A stretch of 47,312 nt of DNA from UBA6918 sp040754425 (GTDB lineage Bacteria; Pseudomonadota; Gammaproteobacteria; Burkholderiales; Thiobacillaceae), in contig JBFMCR010000006.1 of assembly GCA_040754425.1 (NCBI GenBank), forward strand, positions 1 to 47,312, written 5' to 3'. A program made the position numbers and the translations under genes. Positions 26,399 through 35,464 of this stretch are shown here, one piece after another. A model generated the notes under the pieces. That model did no database searches, was not told the DNA's origin, and saw nothing but the letters and a program-made list of their open reading frames with translations. Positions within the stretch are counted from its first letter, which is position 1. Each line of letters starts with the position of its first letter.

Positions 26399-27394
26399 TT
26401 ATTGCCGTTTTCTCTGATAGCGGTTGACCGCGCGGTTGTGCTCTTCCAGGCTGCTGGAGAACACATGGGTGCCGTCGCCGCGGGCCACGAAATAAAGCGC
26501 ACGGGAATCGGCCGGATTGAGCGCGGCACGAATGGCCTCTTCTCCCGGCATGGCGATGGGCGTAGGCGGCAGCCCGGCGCGGGTATAGGTATTGTAAGGC
26601 GTATCGCGCAAAAGGTCGGCCTTGCGCAGATTGCCGTCGAATTCGTCGCCGAGTCCGTAGATCACGGCAGGGTCGGTCTGCAGGCGCATGCCCTTGTTGA
26701 GGCGATTGACGAACACGGCAGCGATGAGCGCTCTTTCCTCGGGCACGCCGGTCTCCTTTTCGATGATGGAAGCCATGATCAGCGCTTCGTAAGGCGACTT
26801 GTAAGGCAGGCCCGGTGCGCGCGCATCCCACGCCGTCAGCAGCTTCTGGCGCTGCAGCTGGTAGGCGCGGCGCAGCACCTCGACATCGGGGGAATGCGGA
26901 CTGAAAAAATAGGTGTCCGGGAAGAACAGGCCTTCCGGATGCCCTTCCTGCGCGCCGATGGCGGCGAGCAGATCGGCATCGGTCATGTCGAACAGGCGAT
27001 GATCGAGCTGGGGATTGCGCGCCAGTTCCTTGCGGACATCCCGAAAGTTCCAGCCCTCGATCAGCCGCACGGCCCCCCGGATGACTTCGCCACGCACGAT
27101 TTTGCCAAGCAGATCGAGCGGCGTCGTGGGCCTCTCGAGGGAATACGTGCCCGCCTGGATTCGTCCGGCATGGCCGAGCATGCGGCCGAGCAGCCGGAAA
27201 CGCGATTCTTCTTCCAGGATTCCGGCGTCTTCGAGCTGGCGGGCGAGTTTCTTCAGGCTGGTGCCCGGCGTGATGGTGAACTGGTAGGGCGTGCTCGGGA
27301 GCGGAAGCGGCCGCAGGGCGAACCACGCCATCCAGCCCGAAAAGGCGGCCAGTAACAACAATCCCAGGACGATCAGTCTTTTAACGAGGTTCAT
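26399..27394 (-). CDS. mltG: Endolytic murein transglycosylase MltG
   Basis: MltG is an inner-membrane lytic transglycosylase that ends nascent glycan strands. It has 331 residues. One N-terminal membrane helix (IVLGLLLLAAFSGWMAWFAL) is followed by a LysM-like region and the YceG catalytic domain. The catalytic Glu212 lies in IMASIIEKETGV. LQTDPAVIYGLG, DTPYNTYTRAGLPPTPI and the YFVARGDGTHVFS end are all present. The gene overlaps pabC by 14 bases, as expected for this cluster. Confidence 0.96.
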   Translation of the reverse strand: MNLVKRLIVLGLLLLAAFSGWMAWFALRPLPLPSTPYQFTITPGTSLKKLARQLEDAGILEEESRFRLLGRMLGHAGRIQAGTYSLERPTTPLDLLGKIVRGEVIRGAVRLIEGWNFRDVRKELARNPQLDHRLFDMTDADLLAAIGAQEGHPEGLFFPDTYFFSPHSPDVEVLRRAYQLQRQKLLTAWDARAPGLPYKSPYEALIMASIIEKETGVPEERALIAAVFVNRLNKGMRLQTDPAVIYGLGDEFDGNLRKADLLRDTPYNTYTRAGLPPTPIAMPGEEAIRAALNPADSRALYFVARGDGTHVFSSSLEEHNRAVNRYQRKRQ

Positions 27395-28190
27395 CCAGCC
27401 AGCTTCTCAGAATGTCGGCCTCGCCGGCATCCCGCCAGCACCGGCCATCCAGTCGGGCCACGCGCCAGACACCGATCAGGCTGTTGCACAGGAACACACC
27501 GTCCGCGGCGAGCAGGCGCTCGCGCGTGAGCGGTTCTATTCTCGCCGGCCGGCCATGCCGTTCCGCCGACCGGATTATACGGCTGCGCGCCACCCCCGCC
27601 ACGCCGCAGCGGGCAAGCCCGGGAGTGACCAGGCTTTTCCCTTCGGCAATGAAGAGGTTGCTCATCGTCCCACAGACCACACTCCCTGATTCGTCCTGCA
27701 GCAGGCCTTCGGCGATGCCGTCATCGCTCCATTCCGAGCGCGCGAGCACGTTTTCCAGGCGATTGAGATGCTTGACGCCGGCCAGCCTAGGCTGGGCGGA
27801 CAGGCGCAGATCACACCAGCGCACGCGCACGTCGCGGTTTTCGTTTCCGCCGGCGGCAAAACCCATGACGATGCGGGAAGATCGAGGCTCGGCCGGCACG
27901 GCGTAGCCGCGCCGGCCCGCCCCGCGGGTGACGATGATCTTGATCGCGCCCACACCGGGCTCGGCCGCGAGCCGGCGCACTTCCGCTTCCAGCACCGTCT
28001 CGTCCGGGCAGGGAATACCCAGACTGGCGCAGTCTTCGGCCAGTTTGCGGTACTGGTCTTCCCACCAGCGCACCTCACCCGCCACTGCCTTGAGCGTGCG
28101 AAACACGCCATCGCCATAGTGCAGCCCGCGATCCAGGACGTCGATGGCCGAGGAGCGCACCCCATTTACCAGAACCGACTCACTCCTCAC
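27381..28190 (-). CDS. pabC: Aminodeoxychorismate lyase
   Basis: This PLP enzyme makes 4-aminobenzoate from aminodeoxychorismate for folate. It is a fold-type IV aminotransferase of 269 residues. DRGLHYGDGVFRTLKA opens the protein. The PLP lysine is Lys140 in AGVKHLNRLEN. ESGSVVCGTMSNLFIAEG and TPGLARCGVAGVARSRII are family hallmarks. It overlaps pabB at its start and mltG at its end, giving one tightly coupled unit. Confidence 0.94.
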   Translation of the reverse strand: MRSESVLVNGVRSSAIDVLDRGLHYGDGVFRTLKAVAGEVRWWEDQYRKLAEDCASLGIPCPDETVLEAEVRRLAAEPGVGAIKIIVTRGAGRRGYAVPAEPRSSRIVMGFAAGGNENRDVRVRWCDLRLSAQPRLAGVKHLNRLENVLARSEWSDDGIAEGLLQDESGSVVCGTMSNLFIAEGKSLVTPGLARCGVAGVARSRIIRSAERHGRPARIEPLTRERLLAADGVFLCNSLIGVWRVARLDGRCWRDAGEADILRSWLDEPR

Positions 28191-29500
28191 GTCTCACTCC
28201 TCATCAGGGCTTTCAACAGGCCTTTTGCCTTGGCCCGCGTTTCGGCCAGTTCCCGCTCGGGCTCGGAATCCGCGACGATGCCTGCGCCGGTGCGGAACCA
28301 GGCCACTTGCCCCTTCAGCAGAAAACTGCGGATCAGGATGTTGAGGTCGAGCGTGCCGTCCCGGTTCACATAGCCCAGGCTGCCGGTATAGGCCTGGCGC
28401 GGCGCGTTCTCCAGTTCGCGGATGATCTGCATGGTGCGCACCTTGGGGCAGCCGGTGATGGTGCCGCCCGGAAATACGGCGCGGAGAAGTTCGAGCAGAC
28501 TGATGCCCGCTCTGATTTGTCCCACCACGCTGGATTCGAGGTGATGCACGTGCGCGTAACTGGCCAGTTCCATCAGTGCTTCGACGCGAACACTGCCTGG
28601 CTCGCACACCCTGCCAAGATCGTTGCGCTCCAGGTCCACCAGCATGATGTGCTCGGCGCGTTCCTTGGGATGCGCCGCCAGGCGCGCCTTGAGCGCAACA
28701 TCCTCTGCATGCGTGGCCCCGCGCGGGTGGGTGCCGGCGATGGGCCGGGTGAGAATGCGCCCGCCCCGCTCCAGCCTGACCAGACGCTCTGGCGAAGAAG
28801 AGACGATGCTCCAGCCGGACATGTCGGCGACGGCTGAAAAAGGCGCGGGATTGCTGCGGCCGAGCCTGCAAAAAAGCTGCGACGAAGCCACGGGCGCCGC
28901 GAATTCTGCGCGCCAGCCGCGCGAAAGGTTGACCTGGAACACATCGCCTTCGCGGATGTAGGACTTGATGCGCGAGACGCCGTCGAGAAAGCGCCCGGCC
29001 GGCTCCTCTTCCAGCCGCATGTCCGGGAGACCGGCTTCCTTCGCGTCCGGCACTGCGCGCAAGTCGGCCTGCATGCTCTTTAGCAGGGCGTGATGATCCG
29101 CCTCGGCCATGAGCCAAGTCTGCCCTGCGGCGTGATCGATCAGGATGGCGGCGGGAATGCGGCACGCCCAGGCAAGCGGAAAATTCTCTTCATCTTCCGC
29201 CATGCCCGCGGCGGGTTCGAGCAGTCCGCCCAGTTCGTAGCCGAGCGCAAGCAGCCAGCCGCCGCGAAACGGCAGGGAGGATTGCGCCTGGGAAATTGCA
29301 GGCTGAGGCAGGCTGTCGAAGAAGGCAACGATCTCATCCCGGCCCGCCTCACGCGACAGGCGCATGTCAGCCTGGGGAAAGGCGAACAGGATGTCCCAGC
29401 CGCCCCCGCCGCCGGTCCGCAACAGGGCCGGATAGCGGTCGGGCCGGGCCGTCTTCAGCGCGAGAAGATCCGGCACGTCAGGCCAGGCCAGTATCTCCAC
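28187..29500 (-). CDS. pabB: Aminodeoxychorismate synthase component I
   Basis: PabB converts chorismate to aminodeoxychorismate for folate synthesis, using ammonia from a PabA partner not seen here. It has 437 residues in the anthranilate-synthase/PabB fold. SRIKSYIREGDVFQVNLSRG, RPIAGTHPRG, LVDLERNDLGRV, FPGGTITGCPKVRTMQII and AGIVADSEPERELAET mark the chorismate site. A GTG at 29500 was chosen because it begins VEILAWPD just after the fabF stop. The frame to 29635 is a shadow of fabF. The start choice is moderately sure. In E. coli pabB is elsewhere. Confidence 0.92.
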   Translation of the reverse strand: MEILAWPDVPDLLALKTARPDRYPALLRTGGGGGWDILFAFPQADMRLSREAGRDEIVAFFDSLPQPAISQAQSSLPFRGGWLLALGYELGGLLEPAAGMAEDEENFPLAWACRIPAAILIDHAAGQTWLMAEADHHALLKSMQADLRAVPDAKEAGLPDMRLEEEPAGRFLDGVSRIKSYIREGDVFQVNLSRGWRAEFAAPVASSQLFCRLGRSNPAPFSAVADMSGWSIVSSSPERLVRLERGGRILTRPIAGTHPRGATHAEDVALKARLAAHPKERAEHIMLVDLERNDLGRVCEPGSVRVEALMELASYAHVHHLESSVVGQIRAGISLLELLRAVFPGGTITGCPKVRTMQIIRELENAPRQAYTGSLGYVNRDGTLDLNILIRSFLLKGQVAWFRTGAGIVADSEPERELAETRAKAKGLLKALMRSET

Positions 29501-29520
29501 GAGCAGGCGCCTGTTTCGGC

Positions 29521-30756
29521 CTACACCCGCTTGAAAACCAGGGAACCGTTGGTGCCGCCGAAACCGAAGTTGTTCTTGAGCGCCAGGTCGATCTTCATTT
29601 CCCGTGCGGTATTGGCGCAGAAGTCCAGGTCGCACTCGGGGTCCTGCTCGAAGACGTTGATGGTGGGCGGCGAGATCTGGCGATGCACGGCCAGCACGGT
29701 GAAGACGGATTCTACGCCGCCCGCGCCGCCCAAGAGGTGGCCGGTCATGGACTTGGTGGAGTTCACCACCGTCCTGTAGGCGGCATCGCCCATGGCTGCC
29801 TTGATGGCATCGGCCTCGTTCCTGTCGCCCAGCGGCGTCGAAGTGCCATGGGCGTTGACGTACTGTACCTGGTCCGGATTGATGCCGGCATCCCTGAACG
29901 CGTTCACCATGGAGCGGCGCGGGCCGTCCATGTTCGGGGCCGTCATGTGGTAGGCATCACCGCTCATGCCGAATCCTGCCACCTCGGCGTATATCCTGGC
30001 GCCGCGCTTTTTGGCATGCTCGTATTCTTCCAGCACCATGACACCGGCGCCCTCGCCCAGCACGAAGCCGTCGCGTCCCTTGTCCCAGGGACGGCTGGCC
30101 GTGGCGGGGTCGTCATTGCGGGTGGACAATGCCTTGGCAGCGGAAAAACCGCCCACAGCCAGCGGGCAGACCGCGGACTCTGCACCTCCGCAGACCATGA
30201 CATCGGCATCGCCGTACTGGATGGTACGCGCGGAAAGGCCAATGGCGTGCAGGCCGGTCGTGCACGCGGTGACCACCGACAGGTTCGGCCCTTTCATCCC
30301 GTACAGGATGGACAGGTTGCCCGAAATCATGTTGATGATGGTGCCGGGAATGAAGAAGGGCGAAATCTTGCGCGGGCCACCCGTTGCAATATAGGTATTG
30401 TGGGTATCCTCGATCATCGGCAGGCCGCCGATGCCGGAGCCGATATTCACGCCGATGCGCTCGGCATTGGCCTCGGTGACCTCGAGCCCGGAATCCCTGA
30501 CCGCCTGAATGCCGGCCGCCATGCCGTACTGGATGAACACATCCATGCGGCGCGCTTCCTTGGCGCTAAGGTATTGATCCACATTGAAGTTTTTCACCTC
30601 GCCCGCGATCTGCGAGGCGAAGGCGGCAGGATCGAAACGGGTGATGCGGGTGATGCCGGAACGGCCTGCCACCAGCGCATCCCACGCTTCCTGAATGGTG
30701 TTGCCGACCGGGGAAATGATCCCCAGGCCGGTGACTACGACACGGCGCTTAGACAA
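29521..30756 (-). CDS. fabF: 3-oxoacyl-ACP synthase II
   Basis: This condensing enzyme elongates acyl-ACP, notably palmitoleate to cis-vaccenate. It has 411 residues. The nucleophile Cys165 lies in VVTACTTGLHA. The histidines are in VNAHGTSTPLGD and KSMTGHLLGGAG. It directly follows acpP (30 bases) in the usual plsX-fabHDG-acpP-fabF order, with pabB behind it. Confidence 0.98.
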   Translation of the reverse strand: MSKRRVVVTGLGIISPVGNTIQEAWDALVAGRSGITRITRFDPAAFASQIAGEVKNFNVDQYLSAKEARRMDVFIQYGMAAGIQAVRDSGLEVTEANAERIGVNIGSGIGGLPMIEDTHNTYIATGGPRKISPFFIPGTIINMISGNLSILYGMKGPNLSVVTACTTGLHAIGLSARTIQYGDADVMVCGGAESAVCPLAVGGFSAAKALSTRNDDPATASRPWDKGRDGFVLGEGAGVMVLEEYEHAKKRGARIYAEVAGFGMSGDAYHMTAPNMDGPRRSMVNAFRDAGINPDQVQYVNAHGTSTPLGDRNEADAIKAAMGDAAYRTVVNSTKSMTGHLLGGAGGVESVFTVLAVHRQISPPTINVFEQDPECDLDFCANTAREMKIDLALKNNFGFGGTNGSLVFKRV

Positions 30757-30786
30757 GATTTTGTCTCGGAAAAAGCTGGAATGGCA

Positions 30787-31020
30787 TCAACCCTTGTGGG
30801 AATTGACGTAGTCGATGGCTTGCTGAACGGTCGTAATTTTTTCGGCTTCTTCGTCGGGGATTTCGCATTCGAATTCCTCTTCCAGAGCCATCACCAGTTC
30901 CACGGTGTCCAGCGAATCGGCGCCCAGGTCGTCCACGAAGGAGGATTCGTTCTTCACATCCGCTTCATTGGCGCCCAGTTGTTCTGCAACGATTTTCTTG
31001 ACGCGTGCTTCGATATCCAT
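30787..31020 (-). CDS. acpP: Acyl carrier protein
   Basis: This acidic 77-residue carrier holds growing fatty acyl chains on phosphopantetheine. The modified serine is Ser36 in DDLGADSLDTVELVMALEEE. AGAGGAC before the ATG is a good ribosome site. The leader contains a perfect 8-base hairpin and a -10-like TAGAAT, so acpP may have its own promoter, as in E. coli. It is separated from fabG by a fold-back element. Confidence 0.98.
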   Translation of the reverse strand: MDIEARVKKIVAEQLGANEADVKNESSFVDDLGADSLDTVELVMALEEEFECEIPDEEAEKITTVQQAIDYVNSHKG

Positions 31021-31044
31021 GTTAGTCCTCTTTGGTTGTTACGG

Positions 31045-31063
31045 GTTTTGGCTTGGCCAAAAC
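31045..31063 (-). promoter_or_regulatory. Perfect hairpin in the acpP leader, with nearby -10-like box
   Basis: GTTTTGGC (31045-31052) pairs with GCCAAAAC (31056-31063) with a 3-base loop, about 25 bases upstream of the acpP ATG. Just upstream in the same strand is TAGAAT (31075-31070), a 5/6 match to a sigma-70 -10 box, but no good -35 box is at the right distance. It may be an operator-like dyad or leader hairpin. Confidence 0.35.
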
Positions 31064-31119
31064 GGGAGAATTCTACCAAACTTGGGCGAAAAGCGACCAG
31101 GTTCAGCAAGCTCTTTTAA

Positions 31120-31437
31120 ACCCGGATAATCCATTAGGGCGCGAGATGATGGCGAGGCGATTTGCGAGGCAGTTTCGTCGCTTGGGAGAAGCCCATAGCG
31201 CGACCGCGAAGGGCGGAGCAGTGCCTTGCGCAGCGAGGTGCGGCCCCGTAGCGGGATGCAGGCGCCCGTGGCGCGGCGCGCGGCATCCCTTCCGCTGCCC
31301 GATCCCCACTCTCGTGGGGCCCCTCGTGCAACGCTCCAGGGCGCCCCTATGGGCGCCGAGCAAGCGGCGGAAATGACCGCAAATCGCCCGCCAGCGCTCG
31401 CATAGGCTCGAAGAGCCGCCTAATGGATTATCCGGGT
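31120..31437. mobile_element. MITE-like fold-back element between fabG and acpP
   Basis: A 318-base non-coding element is bounded by a perfect 18-base inverted repeat, ACCCGGATAATCCATTAG at 31120-31137 and its complement at 31420-31437. The arms remain similar further in, for example GGCGATTTGCG near 31159 and its complement near 31377, and CCCATAG near 31190 with CTATGGGCG near 31350. The right end supplies the last base of the fabG stop codon (31437-31439). No transposase frame is present and I see no target-site duplication. Confidence 0.7.
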
Positions 31438-32174
31438 CAAATCATGTACATGCCGCCATTCACGTGTAGCGTGGCGCCGGTGATGTAGGCCGCCTTGTCG
31501 CCTGCCAGGAAGGCCACGGCCTGGGCGATGTCTTCCGCAGCACCCAGACGGCCCAGCGGAATGTGCCCGAGCAGGGCCTGGCGCTGCGCTTCGGGCAGGG
31601 CGCGGGTCATGTCGGTGTCGATGAAGCCCGGAGCCACGCAGTTGACGGTGATGTTGCGGCTGCCGACCTCGCGCGCGAGCGACTTGGTGAAGCCCATGAT
31701 GCCGGCCTTGGCCGCGCTGTAGTTGGTCTGCCCGGCGTTGCCCATGGCGCCCACCACCGAGGCGATGGAAATGATGCGGCCGGCGCGCGCCTTCATCATG
31801 CCGCGCAGCACCGCACGCGACAGCCTGAACACCGAGGTCAGGTTGGTCGCCATGATCTCGTCCCACTCCTCGTCCTTCATGCGCATGAGCAGGTTGTCGC
31901 GGGTGATGCCGGCGTTGTTGACCAGGATCGTGACGGCGCCGAAATCCTTCTCGATGGCATCGATCACGGCATCGACCTCGGCAGCAATGGTGACGTCGAG
32001 CTTCATGCCGCGGCCTTTGGCGCCAGCCTCATGCAAATAAGCGCCAATGGCTTCCGCGCCCTTGTCAGAAGTCGCCGTGCCGATCACGGCGGCGCCCTCC
32101 TTCGCCAGCGCCAGCGCGCAGGCCCGGCCGATGCCGCGCGATGCGCCGGTCACCAGTGCGATTTTTCCTTCCAT
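31437..32174 (-). CDS. fabG: 3-oxoacyl-ACP reductase
   Basis: This NADPH-dependent short-chain dehydrogenase carries out the first reduction of fatty-acid elongation. It has 245 residues. The cofactor motif is TGASRGIG (9-16), NNAG is at 86-89, and the catalytic triad is Ser139, Tyr152, Lys156 (NYSAAK). The C-terminus VNGGMYMI matches the usual end, so the stop at the junction with the fold-back element seems to leave the protein intact. It starts 19 bases after the fabD stop. Confidence 0.98.
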   Translation of the reverse strand: MEGKIALVTGASRGIGRACALALAKEGAAVIGTATSDKGAEAIGAYLHEAGAKGRGMKLDVTIAAEVDAVIDAIEKDFGAVTILVNNAGITRDNLLMRMKDEEWDEIMATNLTSVFRLSRAVLRGMMKARAGRIISIASVVGAMGNAGQTNYSAAKAGIMGFTKSLAREVGSRNITVNCVAPGFIDTDMTRALPEAQRQALLGHIPLGRLGAAEDIAQAVAFLAGDKAAYITGATLHVNGGMYMI

Positions 32175-32193
32175 GAAATTTTTCTCCTTGTGC

Positions 32194-33111
32194 CTATGCT
32201 TTTATGGCATGCAGCGCAGCCTCATCCACCAAGGCGATACAGGGGATGTCGTTGATGCGCTTCGAAAGACCCGTCAGCACCCTGCCGGGGCCGCACTCGA
32301 CATAGCGTGTGACACCCCGGGCGGCCAGGGCCTGCACGGTTTCCACCCAGCGCACGGGGGAATGCAACTGGCGCGCGAGCGCATCCTTGATCGCGGCAGG
32401 GTCGCCAAAGGCCATCACGTCAGCGTTCTGCAGCACGGGGATTTCCGGCGCGCGCAGATTGACGCTGTCGAGGTAAGCCCTGAACCGGTCGGCCGCCGGC
32501 TTCATCAGCGCCGAATGCGAAGGCACCGACACCGGCAGCGGCAGCGCGCGCTTCGCACCCTTCTCTTTCGCCAATGCCATGCCGCGCTCGACCGCGGCCT
32601 TGTTGCCGGCGATCACCACCTGGCCGGGGGAGTTGAGGTTGACCGCTTCCAGCACCTCGCCCTGGGCGGCCTCACTGCACACGGCGCGCACGGCATCGTC
32701 ATCCAGGCCCAGCACCGCGGCCATGGCACCCACACCCTCGGGCACGGCGTTCTGCATGGCCTCGGCGCGAAAACGCGTGAGCCTCACCGCATCGGCAAAG
32801 TCCAGTGCACCGGCTGCGGTGAGCGCGGCGATCTCGCCCAGGCTGTGGCCGGCCATGACGACGGGCTTCTCGCCGCCCTGCGCCAGGTACACGCGCCAGG
32901 TGGCGATGTCGGCCGCCAGCATGGCAGGCTGGGTGTAGGTCGTCTGGTTGAGCGTCTCGGCGGGTCCTTCGGTCGCCAGCTTCCACAAGTCCTCGCCCAG
33001 CGCGGCGCAAGCCTCGTCGAAAGTCTGCTTCACTTCGGGAAACTGCGCGAGGCCATTCATCATGCCGACGGACTGAGAACCCTGACCGGGGAATAAGAAT
33101 GCAGTTTTCAT
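32194..33111 (-). CDS. fabD: Malonyl-CoA:ACP transacylase
   Basis: FabD loads malonyl groups onto ACP. It has 305 residues. AFLFPGQGSQSVGM opens the protein, the nucleophile Ser90 is in MAGHSLGEIAAL, and the histidine is in VSVPSHSALMKP. The ATG at 33111 was chosen over a TTG five codons upstream. No Shine-Dalgarno sequence is visible. The region upstream is the pyrimidine arm of the repeat and an AT-rich stretch. Confidence 0.97.
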   Translation of the reverse strand: MKTAFLFPGQGSQSVGMMNGLAQFPEVKQTFDEACAALGEDLWKLATEGPAETLNQTTYTQPAMLAADIATWRVYLAQGGEKPVVMAGHSLGEIAALTAAGALDFADAVRLTRFRAEAMQNAVPEGVGAMAAVLGLDDDAVRAVCSEAAQGEVLEAVNLNSPGQVVIAGNKAAVERGMALAKEKGAKRALPLPVSVPSHSALMKPAADRFRAYLDSVNLRAPEIPVLQNADVMAFGDPAAIKDALARQLHSPVRWVETVQALAARGVTRYVECGPGRVLTGLSKRINDIPCIALVDEAALHAIKA

Positions 33112-33133
33112 CTGTATAAGTTTCAAAAGCGAT

Positions 33134-33210
33134 ACACAGGGAGGTAAGGGAGGAACGGGAGGAAAAACAAAATATCAGCTTTACTCCCTTACTCCCTTTC
33201 CTCCCTGTTG
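33134..33210. repeat. Inverted 9-base word repeat between fabH and fabD
   Basis: The left arm has GGGAGGTAA, GGGAGGAAC, GGGAGGAAA at 33139-33165. The right arm (33179-33208), read in reverse complement, has GGGAGGAAA, GGGAGTAA, GGGAGTAAA. In mRNA sense the purine arm is nearest fabH and the pyrimidine arm nearest fabD. ACAGGGAGGTAAGGGAGG is nearly identical to pieces at 1516-1540 and 37438. Confidence 0.85.
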
Positions 33211-33222
33211 AAAAGGTTTAAC

Positions 33223-34182
33223 TCAATATTTAACCAATGCCGAACCCCAGGTGAAGCCGCCGCCGAAGGCTTCCATCAGCAGGGTCTGGCCGCGCTTGAT
33301 GCGGCCGTCACGCACGGCGGCATCAAGCGCCAGAGGAATCGAGGCGGCGGAGGTGTTGCCGTGCTGGTCCACCGTGACCACCACGCGTTCGGGCGGCAGG
33401 CCCAGCTTCTTGCCGGTGGCCTGGATGATGCGAATATTGGCCTGGTGCGGCACCAGCCAGTCGATGTCGGATTTCTCCATGCCGTTGGCGGCCAGGGTTT
33501 CGTCGACGATGGCATCCAGCGTGTTCACCGCCATCTTGAACACGGCATTGCCCTGCATGCGCATGGCCGCCTTGTCGCCGTTGCCCATGGACGGCCCGCC
33601 GTCCACGTACAGCAGTTCCTGGTAGCGGCCGTCGGCATGGATGTGGGTGGAAATGATGCCCGGCTCGTCGCTCGCGGAAAGCACCACCGCGCCGGCGCCG
33701 TCGCCCCACAGGATGCAGTTGGTGCGATCGGTGTAATCGGTGATGCGCGAGAGCGTCTCTGCGCCGATCACCAGTGCCGTCCTGGCCTGGCCGGCCTTGA
33801 TGAAGTTGTTGGCGGTGGCCAGGGCGTATACGAAGCCGCTGCACACCGCCTGCACGTCGAAGGCGGGGCAGGCGTTGGCGATGCCGAGCTTGGCCTGCAC
33901 GATGCAGGCGGTGCTGGGAAAAATGCGGTCGGGCGTGGTCGTGCCGATGATCACGAGGTCGATATTGGCCGGCACCACGTTGGCCGCCTCCAGCGCACGC
34001 CGCGCGGCGGCGACGGCAAGATCGCTGGTGAGCTCGTTTTCGGCCGCGACATGGCGCACCCTGATGCCGGTGCGATCGACGATCCACTGGTCGGTGGTGT
34101 CGATCATTTTCTCGAAGTCGGCGTTGGTCAGCAGGCGTTGTGGCAAATAACTGCCGGTGCCGATGATGCGCGCATGGATCAT
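33223..34182 (-). CDS. fabH: 3-oxoacyl-ACP synthase III
   Basis: FabH starts fatty-acid synthesis by condensing acetyl-CoA with malonyl-ACP. It has 319 residues. The catalytic triad is Cys114 (VQAVCSGF), His246 (VPHQAN) and Asn276 (GNTSAAS). GGGFTWGSALVKY is the normal C-terminus. The start overlaps the plsX stop (ATGA). Sequence alone does not show preference for straight or branched primers. Confidence 0.97.
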   Translation of the reverse strand: MIHARIIGTGSYLPQRLLTNADFEKMIDTTDQWIVDRTGIRVRHVAAENELTSDLAVAAARRALEAANVVPANIDLVIIGTTTPDRIFPSTACIVQAKLGIANACPAFDVQAVCSGFVYALATANNFIKAGQARTALVIGAETLSRITDYTDRTNCILWGDGAGAVVLSASDEPGIISTHIHADGRYQELLYVDGGPSMGNGDKAAMRMQGNAVFKMAVNTLDAIVDETLAANGMEKSDIDWLVPHQANIRIIQATGKKLGLPPERVVVTVDQHGNTSAASIPLALDAAVRDGRIKRGQTLLMEAFGGGFTWGSALVKY

Positions 34183-35204
34183 GCCTGCTCCACGGGGGTA
34201 AGTTGGTGCAACTGGTCCGAAATCCGTTTCAGCACGCTGCCCTCCACCTCCTCGGCGGCGGCATCGATGGCGTGCTCGAAGGCAAAGCGGTCGGCATCGC
34301 CGTGGCTTTTCACCACCACGCCACGCAGTCCCAGCAGCGTGGCGCCATTGTAGCGGCGCGGATCCACGTGGCGCTTGAATGCGTTCATCACCGGCAGGGC
34401 GATGAGCCCGGCCAGCTTGGTGAGCAGATTGCGGCGGAATTCCTGCCTGAGCCGGGTGGAAACCATCTTGGCCAGGCCTTCGGCGGTCTTGAGCGACACG
34501 TTGCCCACGAAGCCGTCACATACCACGACATCCACCGTGCCCTTGTAGATGTCGTCACCCTCGACATTGCCATGGAAGTTGATCAGATGGCTGGCGCGGA
34601 TGAGTTCGGCGGCGCGCTTCACCATTTCGTTGCCCTTGATCTCCTCCTCGCCGACATTGAGCAGGCCCACGCTGGGACGCTCCTTGTGTTCAACCGCAGA
34701 AGCCAGCATCGAACCCATGAGCGCGAACTGGAACAGGTGCTCTGCGGTGCAGTCGACATTGGCGCCAAGATCCAGCATCAACACCGGCCCCTTGAGGCTG
34801 GGCATGAAGGTGGCGATGGCCGGGCGGTCGATGCCGGGCAGGGTCTTGAGCACGAAGCGTGCGGTCGCCATGAGCGCGCCGGTATTGCCGGCGGACACGC
34901 AGGCATCGGCTTCGCCGGATTTCACGAGGTCGATGGCCACGCGCATGGAAGAATCCTTCTTGTTGCGCAGGGCGAGCGCAGGTGACTCGTCCATGGCCAC
35001 GACTTCCGAAGCATGACGGACGCGCAGGCGCGGGCCGGTTTTGGCATGCCTGGTCTTCAGCTCCGCCTCGATGGCATCCTGCGGGCCGACGAGAATGATA
35101 TTTAGGTTGACATTCCGCGCCAGACACTTGATGGCGGCGGGAATGGTGACACGGGGGCCGTGGTCGCCACCCATGACGTCGATGGCGACAGTGATTTCCC
35201 TCAT
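34179..35204 (-). CDS. plsX: Phosphate acyltransferase PlsX
   Basis: PlsX makes acyl-phosphate from acyl-ACP for phospholipid synthesis by PlsY. It has 341 residues. VAIDVMGGDHGP opens it. SVGLLNVGEEEIKG, NFHGNVEGDDIYKG and VVCDGFVGNVSLKTAEG are family blocks. It follows rpmF by 66 bases in the conserved yceD-rpmF-plsX order. The gap holds only a short GGTTCC/GGAACC dyad. Confidence 0.97.
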   Translation of the reverse strand: MREITVAIDVMGGDHGPRVTIPAAIKCLARNVNLNIILVGPQDAIEAELKTRHAKTGPRLRVRHASEVVAMDESPALALRNKKDSSMRVAIDLVKSGEADACVSAGNTGALMATARFVLKTLPGIDRPAIATFMPSLKGPVLMLDLGANVDCTAEHLFQFALMGSMLASAVEHKERPSVGLLNVGEEEIKGNEMVKRAAELIRASHLINFHGNVEGDDIYKGTVDVVVCDGFVGNVSLKTAEGLAKMVSTRLRQEFRRNLLTKLAGLIALPVMNAFKRHVDPRRYNGATLLGLRGVVVKSHGDADRFAFEHAIDAAAEEVEGSVLKRISDQLHQLTPVEQA

Positions 35205-35270
35205 CGGGTCTGACTGGTTCCAGTAAGGGCGATTCGGGTTCCTGCCGGGCGGCCGGAACCGGTATGGGGC

Positions 35271-35450
35271 TTACTCGCCCTTGGCCTTGGCCACTTTCCT
35301 GCCACGGTAGTAGCCGGAAGGCGACACGTGATGGCGCAGGTGCACTTCGCCCGTGGTCGGCTCGACCGCCAGAGGCGGGTTGGCCAGGAAATCGTGCGCA
35401 CGATGCATGCCCCGCTTGGAAGGGGACTTTTTGTTCTGTTGAACAGCCAT
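35271..35450 (-). CDS. rpmF: 50S ribosomal protein L32
   Basis: This 59-residue ribosomal protein starts MAVQQNKKSPSKRGMHRAH and ends SGYYRGRKVAKAKGE. There is no zinc-binding cysteine set, as usual in betaproteobacteria. AAGGAG about nine bases before the ATG at 35450 is a strong ribosome site. It is in the standard yceD-rpmF-plsX order, 14 bases after yceD. Confidence 0.97.
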   Translation of the reverse strand: MAVQQNKKSPSKRGMHRAHDFLANPPLAVEPTTGEVHLRHHVSPSGYYRGRKVAKAKGE

Positions 35451-35464
35451 TTCAAACTCCTTGT

